Of a stretch of DNA of 64,000 nucleotides, positions 42,035 to 50,865 are shown piece by piece. Numbering within the stretch: the first letter of the stretch is position 1; the number at the start of each line of letters is the position of its first letter. The notes beneath the pieces are model-generated. The model searched no databases, was not told the origin of the DNA, and worked only from the letters and a program-made list of their open reading frames with translations. The DNA lies in contig CAYPHY010000008.1 of the NCBI GenBank assembly GCA_964410625.1, positions 107,177 to 171,176 on the forward strand, in the 5' to 3' direction. The translations under genes were made by a program, and so were the position numbers. This stretch comes from CAYPHY01 sp964410625 (GTDB taxonomy: Bacteria; Chloroflexota; Anaerolineae; Promineifilales; Promineifilaceae).

Positions 42035-42940
42035 TCAGGTCAGGCTGTCCAAAAAGGTGCGGATGCTCTCCGGGGAATCGGCCGCATCCACTGCGGGAAA
42101 AAGCTCCCACGTCTCTGAATGGGTCACTTCTTCTCCCGGCTCAAGGGTCTGGAGGGGGCCAAGCAACTCCAACTCCAGAAATTGGTGATTGATATACACC
42201 TGGCAATTGGTTTGAAAATCCACATGCGGCCGATCCGCCTGCGGCGAAAAGCGTTTGCGGAAGAATATATCTTCGATAAAGTAGCCTAGCCACCCCTGCC
42301 GGTTGAAGATACCGATTTTAAGTGGATGATTGATTGGTTTCGTCACTATGCGAATAATGTCATCCGCCAACTGCAAGCGCGAGTCTTCCCAGCGGCTATA
42401 AGGCCACAGCACCAGATGGCGATTCGGCTGCAATCCCTCCTCATCTAGCGGGCCGACCTGCTGCGGTAACACGGCCGTTCCTCCCAACACCATCTGCGTA
42501 ATACCCCAGGGAGCAAGTTCAAAGGGTTCGCGGCCGTCATTGCGCAGGATGTGGTCAACTTCTACCAGCGGCCGTTCCCCATCCAGCCGGATCGCCATGA
42601 TTTTAGTGATACCGGTATAGGTCTCGGTTGGCTGCTGTAAACGCGCCGTAAGCGGCGTTGTTTCGACTGTTGGAGGAGCGTCATCGGGGATGTAGGTACG
42701 CGCGGCCGTTTCCGGCGCGTGCCACAGCCGGTGGCCGCCGTGCAACGTATAAGGGCCATGTGGCGAAGGCAACGTCACCGTCGGCAACTCGGCCAGCAAA
42801 TTTTTCCCATTACGCTTTAGTCCTAAGCGGACAATGCGCGGCCCGGCGGCCGTTAGATAATCCAGGTAAAGCTGTTCATTCTCCAGCCTTCCCGTCGCCA
42901 GTCCATAATATTCCGCTGCCCCATTACTATCAAGAACCAT
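42035..42940 (-). CDS. Conserved hypothetical, aldose-epimerase-like beta-sandwich (DUF4380-type)
   Basis: The 301-residue protein reads as a long run of beta strands: LTAAGPRIVRLGLKRNGKNLLAEL near the start, YTLHGGHRLWHAPE, NDGREPFELAPWGITQMVLGG and NHPLKIGIFNRQGWLGYFIEDIFFRKRF. Such proteins resemble galactose mutarotases by layout (H...E strand edges, GG(H/D)R) but lack a recognised catalytic pair. I place it near DUF4380 from memory only. No signal peptide. It is monocistronic by spacing. Confidence 0.6.
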   Translation of the reverse strand: MVLDSNGAAEYYGLATGRLENEQLYLDYLTAAGPRIVRLGLKRNGKNLLAELPTVTLPSPHGPYTLHGGHRLWHAPETAARTYIPDDAPPTVETTPLTARLQQPTETYTGITKIMAIRLDGERPLVEVDHILRNDGREPFELAPWGITQMVLGGTAVLPQQVGPLDEEGLQPNRHLVLWPYSRWEDSRLQLADDIIRIVTKPINHPLKIGIFNRQGWLGYFIEDIFFRKRFSPQADRPHVDFQTNCQVYINHQFLELELLGPLQTLEPGEEVTHSETWELFPAVDAADSPESIRTFLDSLT

Positions 42941-42943
42941 TAA

Positions 42944-42995
42944 TCTCTTGCTCTCCCAGTTTCTCAGTCTCCCAGTCTCCTAATCTCCTAATCTC
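42944..42995. repeat. 'ctctcccagtttctcagtctcccagtctcc' repeat
   Basis: Pyrimidine-rich iterated 'agtctccc/aatctcc' words lie between two minus-strand hypothetical genes, and reach the C-terminal codons of the small protein at 42988. Confidence 0.65.
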
Positions 42996-43236
42996 CAATC
43001 CCTGCTGCCAGCTCCACTCCTAGCTCATCTGCCACATCCTCCGGCAACGGCCCAACAAATACCGGCACGCCATGTTCGCGATACTCCTGCACCGTTTGCA
43101 GATAGTATTCCTCATCGGTGCAATGGCAACCCGTCTCATCATACCATTTCAGCGTGCCGTCATTCATATCTAGCCGCAAGCCACACACCTGCATCCCATT
43201 CAACCACATCCAGGCTGCATTATTTTTCTTTTGCAT
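42988..43236 (-). CDS. Small hypothetical protein, 82 residues
   Basis: The protein reads MQKKNNAAWMWLNGMQVCGL... and has conserved-looking acidic stretches (YDETGCHCTDEEYYLQTV). It contains three Cys residues (Cys18, and the pair in GCHC), perhaps a metal site. The C-terminal EVLAA-GIGD lies against a repeat. I do not recognise the family. It lies upstream of the mutarotase-like gene on the same strand and may be its partner. Confidence 0.5.
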   Translation of the reverse strand: MQKKNNAAWMWLNGMQVCGLRLDMNDGTLKWYDETGCHCTDEEYYLQTVQEYREHGVPVFVGPLPEDVADELGVELAAGIGD

Positions 43237-43422
43237 AATCTCAATCTTTCACTGAATAACTATCCCTGCACCCGCTTGTCCTCAGAATAGAGTGTCTGCT
43301 TTCGTGCAGCGACTTGTATACACCCTCTCTTCAAGCCTTTTTGGTAGAACCCTACTCTCTTCTTTGCCATACTACAAGTTTATCGGGTATAACATGACCA
43401 TGCTAGAAAAGGAGAAAAGCAA

Positions 43423-43701
43423 ATGGTTAGTGCGGTGGTATTGATTAAGGTGGAACGGGACCGCATCAACGATGTGGCGACTGAGTTGGCCGAATTGCGC
43501 GGGATTACAGAAGTCTATTCCGTCGCCGGCCGTTATGATCTCGTCGCCATTCTGCGTGTGCCGGATAACGACGGGCTGGCCGAATTGGTGACGAGCCGGA
43601 TGCTGATGGTCGAGGGCATTCTCGACTCGGAAACGCTGATCGCCTTCCGCGTCTTTTCCCGCCACGATCTGGAAGCGATGTTCTCCATTGGCCTGGAGTG
43701 A
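43423..43701 (+). CDS. Stand-alone AsnC/Lrp ligand-binding (RAM) domain protein
   Basis: The 92-residue protein is a lone RAM domain without a DNA-binding part: VVLIKVERDRINDVATELAEL, then GITEVYSVAGRYDLVAILRVPD and DSETLIAFRVFS. This is the common size for stand-alone RAM proteins. They form oligomers and bind amino acids or act as partners of Lrp-type regulators. AAAAGGAG lies about 10 nt before ATG 43423. No partner gene is adjacent. Confidence 0.85.
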   Translation: MVSAVVLIKVERDRINDVATELAELRGITEVYSVAGRYDLVAILRVPDNDGLAELVTSRMLMVEGILDSETLIAFRVFSRHDLEAMFSIGLE

Positions 43702-43702
43702 G

Positions 43703-43778
43703 CGGAAAGGATGAAGGATTAAGACTGAGGGATGAAATCCTATTTTTTCAGCCTTCATCCCTCATCCCTCATCCTTTA
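43703..43778. repeat. 'ggatgaaggatta ... ccttcatccctcatcc' inverted repeat
   Basis: AGGATGAAGGATTAAGACTGAGGGATGAAA pairs with the following TTCATCCCTCATCCCTCATCCTTTAG. It sits between the convergent RAM and AI-2E-family genes and supplies the last codons (KG, stop) of the latter. Confidence 0.7.
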
Positions 43779-44968
43779 GGCGCGAGTTGCCGCGCTTCCT
43801 GGAGCAGTCCCTCCAGCCGTTCGAGGATGTTGGCGATTTCCGGGGGAATGGGTTCGGGTTCGTCTTCTTCATCAGTAATGTCGGTAAAAGTCGCTACGAC
43901 TTCCTGATAGCGATGTTCTAATTCCTCTAACTCCGACGCCGGAAGTTGCGGTTGTGGTTGCACGTATTGCCTGAAGAGGTGGTTGATCACCAATTGCAGC
44001 GCGACTGCCAGCGGAGGCGCGATAACAAAGCCGATCAAGCCATAGGAATAGACCAACGGCAACATAATTAAGATCGTCATCAAGCCGCTATACTGCTGGT
44101 TCCTGAACAGTCTTGGCTCAAGAAAGTACTCCAGAAAGAGTAAGACGAGGCTCGTATAAGCCACCGCCACGGCCGCTATCACCACCCCACCGGAGGCCAG
44201 CCCCACCAGCAACGCGGCGATAAGGATGATGATCACTCCCGCCAGAGGAATGAGCCAGGCGACGCCACTGAGCAACGCCAACAAGACGGGATAGGTCAGT
44301 CCCATTACCCCATAACCGAGGCCGAGCAGAACAGCGGCCGAAACCGCCTGGATAAACTCGCTGCGCACATAGGCCCCCAGTGCCGTTTCCATGTTGCGCC
44401 ATGCCTGCCGGGCCTGTACCCGCCGCCCGGCCGACAGCGCAGACAACCACAAACGCTCAAAATGGTTCTGGTCCGCGCTCCAATAGATGCTCAGCACGAT
44501 GACCAGTGCTAACCCACCAATACTAGCGGCCAGCCCCTGTGTAAAGCCCATCGCCGCCTGTACAAATTGTAACCCTTCTGGGCTGGTCACAAACTCCGAA
44601 AGCTCGCCCGGACGGGGCAAGCGGCTTACCACCGCATCCTGAAAAGCTGTTCCATTTTGCCAGGTGACATAGGTGCGATCATAAAGCACAACCAGATAGT
44701 TGCTCAACAGCCGTAACTCATTAATCAGTTGGCCGCCAATCAGATAGAGGATGACGGCTAACCCGCTCAATCCGACCAGATAAATCAAAATCAGGGCAAC
44801 GACGGCCGGAATACCCATCTCCACCAGACGAGCCAGCAACGGCCGCACGGCCGCCGCCACCACCAACGACAGGAGGAACAAAATCAGGACGCTGCGGAAC
44901 TGCCACAGAATGACAAACGCCCCCAACGTCGCCAGGACGACGGCCGTGTATCCGGCCAAACGCTTCAT
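43769..44968 (-). CDS. AI-2E-family permease (COG0628), copy 2
   Basis: The 399-residue polytopic protein has about eight membrane segments: LILFLLSLVVAAAVRPLLARLV near 30, VVALILIYLVGLSGLAVILY near 55, and a long soluble loop. Further helices include GVAWLIPLAGVIIILIAALLVG and GFVIAPPLAVALQLVINHLF. An acidic cytoplasmic tail follows (LPASELEELEHRY...ITDEEDEPEPIPPE). Family members move AI-2, Na+ or other small solutes; the substrate is not known. Its ATG overlaps the stop of the previous permease gene (ATGA), so the two are co-translated. The C-terminal KG comes from a repeat. Confidence 0.87.
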   Translation of the reverse strand: MKRLAGYTAVVLATLGAFVILWQFRSVLILFLLSLVVAAAVRPLLARLVEMGIPAVVALILIYLVGLSGLAVILYLIGGQLINELRLLSNYLVVLYDRTYVTWQNGTAFQDAVVSRLPRPGELSEFVTSPEGLQFVQAAMGFTQGLAASIGGLALVIVLSIYWSADQNHFERLWLSALSAGRRVQARQAWRNMETALGAYVRSEFIQAVSAAVLLGLGYGVMGLTYPVLLALLSGVAWLIPLAGVIIILIAALLVGLASGGVVIAAVAVAYTSLVLLFLEYFLEPRLFRNQQYSGLMTILIMLPLVYSYGLIGFVIAPPLAVALQLVINHLFRQYVQPQPQLPASELEELEHRYQEVVATFTDITDEEDEPEPIPPEIANILERLEGLLQEARQLAPKG

Positions 44969-46287
44969 TCGGCACGCTCCTCCGCGCGGCTGCTGGTGGC
45001 CGTGCCGTTGCTATATTGCGCTAAGAGACTATCCAGGTCGAGCGCAATCGCTTCAATGGAATCTTCCACCTGATCGCGTGAAGCATCGGCGACATCCTCG
45101 CGGTTCCGCACCACATTACGGATATCCTGCACCAACTCCTGGGTTTCATAGCGCAATCGTGTGGTGGGGCCACGGTCGCCCGAACTTTGCGCCTCAAGCT
45201 CCGCGCGGCGGATCGATCGCTCCAGCAGCAATTGAATGATCGCCGCCAGTGGCAAGGCGATCAGCGCGCCGATGACTCCGAACAGGGAACTAAAGGCAAT
45301 CAGTGCCAACAAGGTGACCAACGGCCGCACCCCCAATGTGCGGCTCATCACCCGCGGGACGAGCAGGTTGTTTTCCAACTGCTGGATAATGACCGTCGCC
45401 ACCACCACCCAAATTGCCATCGTTGGCGAAATGGAAAAGGCGATGATAAACGCCGGTATCGCCCCAATCAGCGGGCCAACCATCGGTACCGCTTCCATCA
45501 GCCCGGCAAAGATAGCCAGGATCAACGCATTCGGCAGGCCAATCAGTAAGTAGGCCACATAAGTGATGACCCCAATCACGGCGATCAGGATCAGTTGGCC
45601 GGTGACAAAGTTGGTGATTTGTTCTTCGATGTCTGACACCAGATCGCGAGCCGTATCGCGATGGCGTGCGGGCAAGATCAGATAGAAGGAGCGTTTAATT
45701 CGCTCCGATTCCAATGTCCAATAGTAGGCAAATAGAAAGAGGGCGATAACGGCAACGATAGAACGGCCGACCTGCCCGATGAGCGACGTATCCTGCCCCG
45801 TTTCCACCGGATCGCTCCCGGTTAAAGCCTCTTCCAGTGGGGGAGTCTCTTCGCCGTTCGCGGCCGTCGCCGGTAGCCCCGGCTCCTCCGGCAATCCACC
45901 CCCCAGACGAGCCAGCAGCAAGCTGGATGATTCTACAACGGCGCGGCGAAAATCAACGTATCCCTCCTGTAAAACTTCGCCAATGGTAGCGACCTGGCCG
46001 CCTATCAACGGCCCGCCGAAGCGGATGGTTACGCCGAGAAAGAGTAACAGCGTGGCATAGATCAACAAAACACTGGCCCCGGCCGGGACGCCAAAATCCT
46101 GCATACGCCGCACGGCCGGGCGCAACGCGGTGCTGAGGAACACACCGGCGATTAAGATCAGCACTACTTCATAAAAGCGAAAGAGCAGCCAGAAACAAAG
46201 CCCGACAAACGCCACAACCAGCGTCGCCGTGACCAACTGGCGCACAGTCAGCGCGGGCAGCGGAAAAGAGGCCTCATCGTTGCTCAT
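44965..46287 (-). CDS. AI-2E-family permease (COG0628), copy 1
   Basis: The 440-residue protein is a second member of the same family: VVLILIAGVFLSTALRPAVRRMQDFGVPAGASVLLIYATLLLFLG, then SIVAVIALFLFAYYWTLESERIKRSFYLILP, typical of the central helix and loop. NLLVPRVMSRTLGVRPLVTLLALI is the signature near the end, followed by an acidic tail. Two adjacent permeases suggest a heteromer. It overlaps the gene before it (46284) and after it (44968) by 4 nt each, a tightly coupled operon. Confidence 0.87.
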   Translation of the reverse strand: MSNDEASFPLPALTVRQLVTATLVVAFVGLCFWLLFRFYEVVLILIAGVFLSTALRPAVRRMQDFGVPAGASVLLIYATLLLFLGVTIRFGGPLIGGQVATIGEVLQEGYVDFRRAVVESSSLLLARLGGGLPEEPGLPATAANGEETPPLEEALTGSDPVETGQDTSLIGQVGRSIVAVIALFLFAYYWTLESERIKRSFYLILPARHRDTARDLVSDIEEQITNFVTGQLILIAVIGVITYVAYLLIGLPNALILAIFAGLMEAVPMVGPLIGAIPAFIIAFSISPTMAIWVVVATVIIQQLENNLLVPRVMSRTLGVRPLVTLLALIAFSSLFGVIGALIALPLAAIIQLLLERSIRRAELEAQSSGDRGPTTRLRYETQELVQDIRNVVRNREDVADASRDQVEDSIEAIALDLDSLLAQYSNGTATSSRAEERAE

Positions 46288-46796
46288 CTATTCCCATCCA
46301 CATATTCCACTTCGTAGATGTCTTTTTCCAGCAGCTCATAGATGCCACCAGCGACGGCCCCAAAGAGGATGTGGACGACAAGGAAAGGCCAATCTCGCGC
46401 CAGGGTGAACCAGTCAAAGAAGATGGTAAAGGTGAACACGTTGATCAGGTAAATCGCAAGCCCGATTAAGCCGCCCACGAGGACAGCCAGCAAGACCCCC
46501 CATCGGTGAACGACGAAAGCAACAATCAAGGTGTAGAGCAGCGACAGGACAAAGTGTAACAGCACGGCCACCACAGCGACGCTGCCGCTTGGGGCATTGA
46601 TCGGGGTTAGCGCATCCTGTCCTAAAACGACGGCCGCGATCATACGCAAGAGAATCCAGGGAGAGCCGCCCGTCGCTACTGGATAGATGATCAGCAACGA
46701 CACCAGAAAGATCGCCCCGGCGATCAACCCCGCAAAAACGGCCGCCCGCCAATCCATCACCTGCCGCAATCTGATGTTACTGGTATTAGATGTCAT
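46284..46796 (-). CDS. Membrane protein, about four helices, unknown
   Basis: The 170-residue protein has four hydrophobic stretches: AAVFAGLIAGAIFLVSLLIIYPV, VAVVAVLLHFVLSLLYTLIVAFVV, GVLLAVLVGGLIGLAIYLINVF and FLVVHILFGAVAGGIYELLE. A GGAGG ribosome-binding site is 4 nt before ATG 46796. It lies upstream of the two permeases and overlaps the first of them by 4 nt. It may be a small subunit or chaperone of the permeases. No family recognised. Confidence 0.7.
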   Translation of the reverse strand: MTSNTSNIRLRQVMDWRAAVFAGLIAGAIFLVSLLIIYPVATGGSPWILLRMIAAVVLGQDALTPINAPSGSVAVVAVLLHFVLSLLYTLIVAFVVHRWGVLLAVLVGGLIGLAIYLINVFTFTIFFDWFTLARDWPFLVVHILFGAVAGGIYELLEKDIYEVEYVDGNR

Positions 46797-46810
46797 AAAA
46801 CCTCCAAAGC

Positions 46811-46845
46811 AGACAGTAGGCTGCCCACTATCCACTGCCTACTGG
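46811..46845. repeat. 'agacagtaggctgcccactatccactgcctactgg' repeat
   Basis: CAGTAGGCtGCCcActaTccactGCCTACTG is an inverted repeat that covers the final codons of the M48 gene. It is the same family as 8866-8892 and 63532-63556. Confidence 0.6.
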
Positions 46846-47678
46846 TCCATCCCCTCCGGGACCCCATTGGGAAACTCCGCATCAATCGCTTCCTGGATCC
46901 GCGCCAGCCGGTTTTCAGGATTGGGGTGGGTGCTGAAAAATTCGGGTGGGGCAGCACCCTGATTAGACTCCGCCAAAATCTCCATCACGCGCAGCATTGA
47001 GCGCGGATCATACCCGGCCTCAGCCATAAACTGCACGCCCAACCGGTCCGACTCCAACTCATCCTCACGGCCGAAACGCATATTGACCAGTTGCCCGACG
47101 AGCAACGCCACCTGGGCGGCCGCCTGGCTGTTCGGGTTTTCGGGATCGTAGGCGGCAATGACGGCCGCGCCAGTCAACCCCTGGGTCAGCTGCTGCTTAG
47201 CGATCTGCTGCGCGGCATGACGGGCGACCACATGGGCGATCTCATGCGCCATCACCCCCGCTAGTTGCCCTTCGGTCTGAAAGCGACTCAGCAACGCCTC
47301 GGTGATAAACAACTGGCCGCCGGGCAAAGCAAAGGCGTTGATCGTCTCCTGATCAGCCAGCAAATGGCACTCATACGGCCAATCCACTTCTCCGGCTCGA
47401 CTGCCGCTGATGATCCGTTTGCACACCCGATCCACCAATGCCTGCGCCTCCTGATTGGTTGACTGGCCGCCGAATTGCTGTTCCAATTCCGGCAAGGCCT
47501 GCAACCCCAACGCGATCTCCTGTTCGGGAGAGATGGCAACTCGCTGATTTTCCTCAGTAATCGGATTAAACTCACTGGACGAGAAATAAGAGATAAGAGC
47601 AAAAGCAGCCAGCGCCAAAGCCACCAAGATACGGCCGCCGCTGAATGAACGGCCGCCCGAACGACGTCTCATATACAT
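46839..47678 (-). CDS. M48-family metalloprotease (HtpX/BepA-like)
   Basis: The 279-residue protein has an N-terminal signal/anchor (ILVALALAAFALISYF), the zinc motif VMAHEIAHVVARH near residue 154 and the third ligand in DELESDRLGVQFM. FSTHPNPENRLARI and QLFITEALLSRF are typical of the BepA/YcaL-like M48 group. Such enzymes degrade or mature envelope proteins. GGAGG lies about 8 nt before ATG 47678. It leads an operon with the 170-residue membrane protein and the two permeases. The C-terminal DQ is repeat-encoded. Confidence 0.88.
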   Translation of the reverse strand: MYMRRRSGGRSFSGGRILVALALAAFALISYFSSSEFNPITEENQRVAISPEQEIALGLQALPELEQQFGGQSTNQEAQALVDRVCKRIISGSRAGEVDWPYECHLLADQETINAFALPGGQLFITEALLSRFQTEGQLAGVMAHEIAHVVARHAAQQIAKQQLTQGLTGAAVIAAYDPENPNSQAAAQVALLVGQLVNMRFGREDELESDRLGVQFMAEAGYDPRSMLRVMEILAESNQGAAPPEFFSTHPNPENRLARIQEAIDAEFPNGVPEGMDQ

Positions 47679-47848
47679 TAATAAGCCTCCAAGCGAAAAT
47701 CTCTTACTTACCAGTATACGCTATCCTGCTGTTTCTCTAGTATATGTCGTAGATACAGAGCAAGATAGATTGTAGCGGGCCACTTTCACAGCAATCGACA
47801 TAAACAACAGCGCACCACAGATAAAATCCGCGTCATCCGCGTAATCAT

Positions 47849-48637
47849 CTATATTAAACCTGCATAACTACCACCGTCCACAGGGATCATTGCACCGGTG
47901 ATATAGCTGGCGGCCGGTGACACCAAAAAAGCCCCCACACGGCCGAACTCCTCCGGCTCGCCCAAACGGCCGAGCGGGATACGCGCCGCCATCTTCGCTT
48001 GCTCCTCCTCAATCGTCGTCCCGTTTCGCTCACTGCGATAGCTCAGCAGTTCAGTAATGCGATCCGTCATCGTCGAGCCGGGGAGGATGGAATTGACACG
48101 AATATTCTCCGGCCCCAACTCCTGCGACAATGTTTTGGTCAGCCCGGCAACGGCCGGACGAAAGACATTGGAGAGCAACAACGCGCTCATCGGCTGCTTC
48201 ACGGTTGAACTGGTGATGGTCAAAATGGCGGCCGCCTCGCTCTGCCGTAAACGGGGTAAGGCGTGGTGAATCAGCCGCACGGCACTCATCAAGGTCAGCT
48301 CCATCGCCTGTTGGTAGGCCGCCAGATCAAGCTGGTCAAAAGTGCCACTCGGCGGCCCACCGGCATTGGTGACGAGGATGTCCAGCCCGCCGAAGTGCGC
48401 AGCCGTATCCGCCACCAGCCGTTCTATTTGTTCGGGATTGCTGACATCCGCCTCAAACCCAACGGCCGTCCCATTTATCTGTTGCAGCGCCTCCACTGCC
48501 GCCTGTAAACGATCTGGCGAACGGCCGCAAATGGCAACCTTCGCCCCTTCCCGCGCCAACTCTCGCGCCACCGCCAAGCCCAACCCGGCGCTGGCGGCCG
48601 TCACCAATGCCACCCGGTCTTTCAGTCCTAAATCCAT
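47849..48637 (-). CDS. SDR-family oxidoreductase with an atypical active site
   Basis: The 262-residue Rossmann protein has VALVTAASAGLGLAVARELAREGA near residue 10, a LVTNAGGPPSGTFDQL segment and a C-terminal AASYITGAMIPVDGG. The classical Tyr-x-x-x-Lys pair is not there: the segment after ITSSTVKQPMSALL reads LSNVFRPAVAGLTKTL, with Ser-Asn and Arg in its place. This is a known subfamily of short-chain dehydrogenase-like proteins. Substrate and cofactor are unknown. I chose ATG 48637 (GAGG 5 nt upstream). Upstream codons come from a repeat. Confidence 0.83.
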   Translation of the reverse strand: MDLGLKDRVALVTAASAGLGLAVARELAREGAKVAICGRSPDRLQAAVEALQQINGTAVGFEADVSNPEQIERLVADTAAHFGGLDILVTNAGGPPSGTFDQLDLAAYQQAMELTLMSAVRLIHHALPRLRQSEAAAILTITSSTVKQPMSALLLSNVFRPAVAGLTKTLSQELGPENIRVNSILPGSTMTDRITELLSYRSERNGTTIEEEQAKMAARIPLGRLGEPEEFGRVGAFLVSPAASYITGAMIPVDGGSYAGLI

Positions 48638-48656
48638 CATCACCTCATTTGCTGTT

Positions 48657-48795
48657 GCCCGGTTTGCCAAACCGGAAACTGCGGGTTAGCAACCCGCGCT
48701 ACAGTTCATCGTACTCCGGGTTGCCTAAAATGGAAGCTACGGGTTGGCAACCCGTGCCACAGTTCGTAGTAGCCCGGTTTGCCTAAACCGGAAGC
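48657..48795. repeat. Three related hairpin repeats ('cccggtttgccaaaccgg', 'cgggttgcctaaa')
   Basis: CCCGGTTTGCCAAACCGG, then CGGGTTAGCAACCCG, then CGGGTTGGCAACCCG and CCGGTTTGCCTAAACCGG follow one another. Each is a near-palindrome of about 16 bp. They separate the SDR gene from the thioredoxin gene, both on the minus strand. Confidence 0.75.
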
Positions 48796-48800
48796 TTATG

Positions 48801-49904
48801 TCATCCAACTCGATAAGAATCAAGCGTTGTCGTATCCGCATCGGCCGCCACGCAGGTCGTAAAGGTGAACGAATATAGGGCCAATCCGGTGGCGCGAAAG
48901 GTCAACTCTAGTTCGTTTGGCTCATACGTTGCGTTCCGCACCAGCTCATATAGCTTCGGCCGTTCGATACACACCACACTGCGGCCGTCAGGCTGGATCG
49001 CCACATCAGCCCCGGCATTGGCCGCCGTCAGCGGTCGTCCATTCTGCCGCACTTCGACCACTGGTTCCGCGTCCGTCGGCCGCAAATTGAGCATGGTGTC
49101 TACGGGATCGGCCGAGGGACTGATTACGGCGTTCACCGTCACCGCGCTATAGGGCAATACCACCCGTCCGGCGCTCTGCCCCACAAAGGCCAACGCCTCC
49201 GGCCACGCACGCCAGATACCATCCAGATAAAAGCGTCCTTCAGCCCATGTCTCCGGTGGCGGCATCTGGTAGAAGACCGGCCCTTGCGGCGTATACCCTT
49301 CCGGGTTGCCCAACGCCCCGCCAAACAACCCCCCGCCCTGATAACCAGCATAAAGCTCCGGCGTCGGCCGGTAACAAACCGCCCCCGCCTGGTCCTCCGC
49401 CCGCAAAGGGGGCATTAACTCCGGCAACACCACCTGGGGGGCGCGGCGGCGGAGCAATTGTTGGATCGCCTCCTCCGTCTGCTGGTAATACCCTTCCCCT
49501 TGCCGTTGGAAGCGGATATAGCCATCCGTATCAATCAAGTACTTCGTCGGCCATGCTTTATTAGCGAAACGCTGCCACGTTTCATAGCCATTATCCAGCA
49601 GCACCGGATAGCGGATTTGCTGCTCCTCAATCGCTGCTTCAATTTGCCGTTGGGCATGGGCAAACTTAAACTCCGGCGCGTGGACGCCGATAATTAACAA
49701 TCCCTTATCTCGGTATCGTTCGTGCCACTGCTTGAGGTATGGGAGAGTGCGTAAACAGTTGACACAGGTATAATCCCAGAAGTCAATCAACACCACCTGG
49801 TCCCGCATCTGTTCGCGGGTCAGCGGATGTTCCACATTCAGCCACTTCCCGGCTCCAAGCCGCGGCATTCGTATCAGGCGTGGTTCAAGGAGTTGGTCAA
49901 ACAT
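48801..49904 (-). CDS. DipZ-like thioredoxin-fold protein
   Basis: The 367-residue protein has an N-terminal thioredoxin/TlpA-like domain with the active site WDYTCVNCLRTLPYL (Cys47, Cys50), followed by VHAPEFKFAHAQRQIEAAI and NGYETWQRFANKAWPTKYLIDTDG. The C-terminal half (about 170-367) has a beta-rich domain with GRFYLDGIWRAWPEAL and ends LTFRATGLALYSFTFTTC. This two-domain layout is that of the C-terminal part of DipZ. No signal peptide, so it is probably cytoplasmic or anchored indirectly. ATG 49904 is the natural start; the upstream frame reads through repeats. Confidence 0.83.
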   Translation of the reverse strand: MFDQLLEPRLIRMPRLGAGKWLNVEHPLTREQMRDQVVLIDFWDYTCVNCLRTLPYLKQWHERYRDKGLLIIGVHAPEFKFAHAQRQIEAAIEEQQIRYPVLLDNGYETWQRFANKAWPTKYLIDTDGYIRFQRQGEGYYQQTEEAIQQLLRRRAPQVVLPELMPPLRAEDQAGAVCYRPTPELYAGYQGGGLFGGALGNPEGYTPQGPVFYQMPPPETWAEGRFYLDGIWRAWPEALAFVGQSAGRVVLPYSAVTVNAVISPSADPVDTMLNLRPTDAEPVVEVRQNGRPLTAANAGADVAIQPDGRSVVCIERPKLYELVRNATYEPNELELTFRATGLALYSFTFTTCVAADADTTTLDSYRVG

Positions 49905-49905
49905 A

Positions 49906-49978
49906 ATCTCTACTCTCCAATCTCTAATATCTAATCTCCGCTCAATGAGATTGGAGATTAGAGATTGGAGATTGAAAC
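49906..49978. repeat. 'ctccaatctctaatctc ... gagattagagattggag' inverted repeat
   Basis: AATCTCTAATATCTAATCTC is matched by GAGATTGGAGATTAGAGATTGGAGATTG. It lies between the divergent thioredoxin and panB genes, where both promoters must be. Confidence 0.7.
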
Positions 49979-49992
49979 TGGACGATTGTAAC

Positions 49993-50865
49993 ATGGAAAG
50001 AAAGAAGATAACAGTTCTAACGTTGCAACAAAAGAAGGAGCGGGGCGAGCCGATCACGATGTTGACCGCTTATGATTATACCGGCGCGGTGTTGGTGGAC
50101 GCGGCCGAAATTGACCTCATACTCGTCGGCGATTCGCTGGGGATGGTGGTAATGGGACTCGACAGCACCGTGCCGGTGACGATGGAGGAGATGCTCCACC
50201 ATTGCCGCGCCGTCGCTCGTGGCTCGCAATACGCGCTGCTGGTCGGTGACCTGCCCTTCATGTCCTACCAGGCGGAGATTTCCGAAGCGGTGCGCAACGC
50301 CGGGCGGTTGATGAAGGAAGGGAATATGGACTGTGTGAAGCTGGAAGGCGGCCGTGAAATGGCCACCACCATCCACGCCATCGTCAACGCCGGTATCCCG
50401 GTGATGGGCCACATCGGCCTGACGCCACAGTCCCAATCCCAACTGGGCGGCTACCGCGTCCAGGGACGCACGGCCGCCGCCGCTCAAAAGCTGCTCGAAG
50501 ATGCCCTCGCCTTGCAAGAAGCGGGCTGTTTCTCCATTGTGCTGGAGGCCGTCCCCGCACCGGTTGCCGCCGCCATCAGCCAGCGGCTGACCATCCCCAC
50601 CATCGGCATCGGCGCGGGTGTGGGTTGCGACGGGCAGGTGTTGGTCTACCACGACATCTTGGGCTTGTTCGACCGCTTGCAGCCCCGCTTTGTTCGTGAA
50701 TACGCCAACTTGCGCCAGATCATCCTCGAAGCCTTCACCGCCTTCCGCGAGGACGTAGTCGCCCGCCGCTTCCCGGCCGAGGAACACACCTACGCCATGA
50801 GCGCGACCGAAGAAGCCGCCTTCCGCTCGTCAAGTGGAGAGTGGAGCGTGGAGCGTGGAGCGTGA
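49993..50865 (+). CDS. panB: 3-methyl-2-oxobutanoate hydroxymethyltransferase PanB
   Basis: PanB transfers a hydroxymethyl group from 5,10-methylenetetrahydrofolate to 2-oxoisovalerate, the first committed step to pantothenate. The 290-residue protein has PITMLTAYDYTGAVLVDAAEIDLILVGDSLGMV near residue 18, GHIGLTPQSQSQLGGYRVQG near 135 and PTIGIGAGVGCDGQVLVYHDILGL near 200. The C-terminal residues SSGEWSVERGA are encoded by the 'gtggagagtggag' repeat, an addition not usual for the family. panE follows after that repeat. Confidence 0.95.
   Translation: MERKKITVLTLQQKKERGEPITMLTAYDYTGAVLVDAAEIDLILVGDSLGMVVMGLDSTVPVTMEEMLHHCRAVARGSQYALLVGDLPFMSYQAEISEAVRNAGRLMKEGNMDCVKLEGGREMATTIHAIVNAGIPVMGHIGLTPQSQSQLGGYRVQGRTAAAAQKLLEDALALQEAGCFSIVLEAVPAPVAAAISQRLTIPTIGIGAGVGCDGQVLVYHDILGLFDRLQPRFVREYANLRQIILEAFTAFREDVVARRFPAEEHTYAMSATEEAAFRSSSGEWSVERGA

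Noticed and set aside
50017..50787. 256-residue minus-strand frame opposite panB
   Set aside because: It is antisense to the well-supported panB; no motif.
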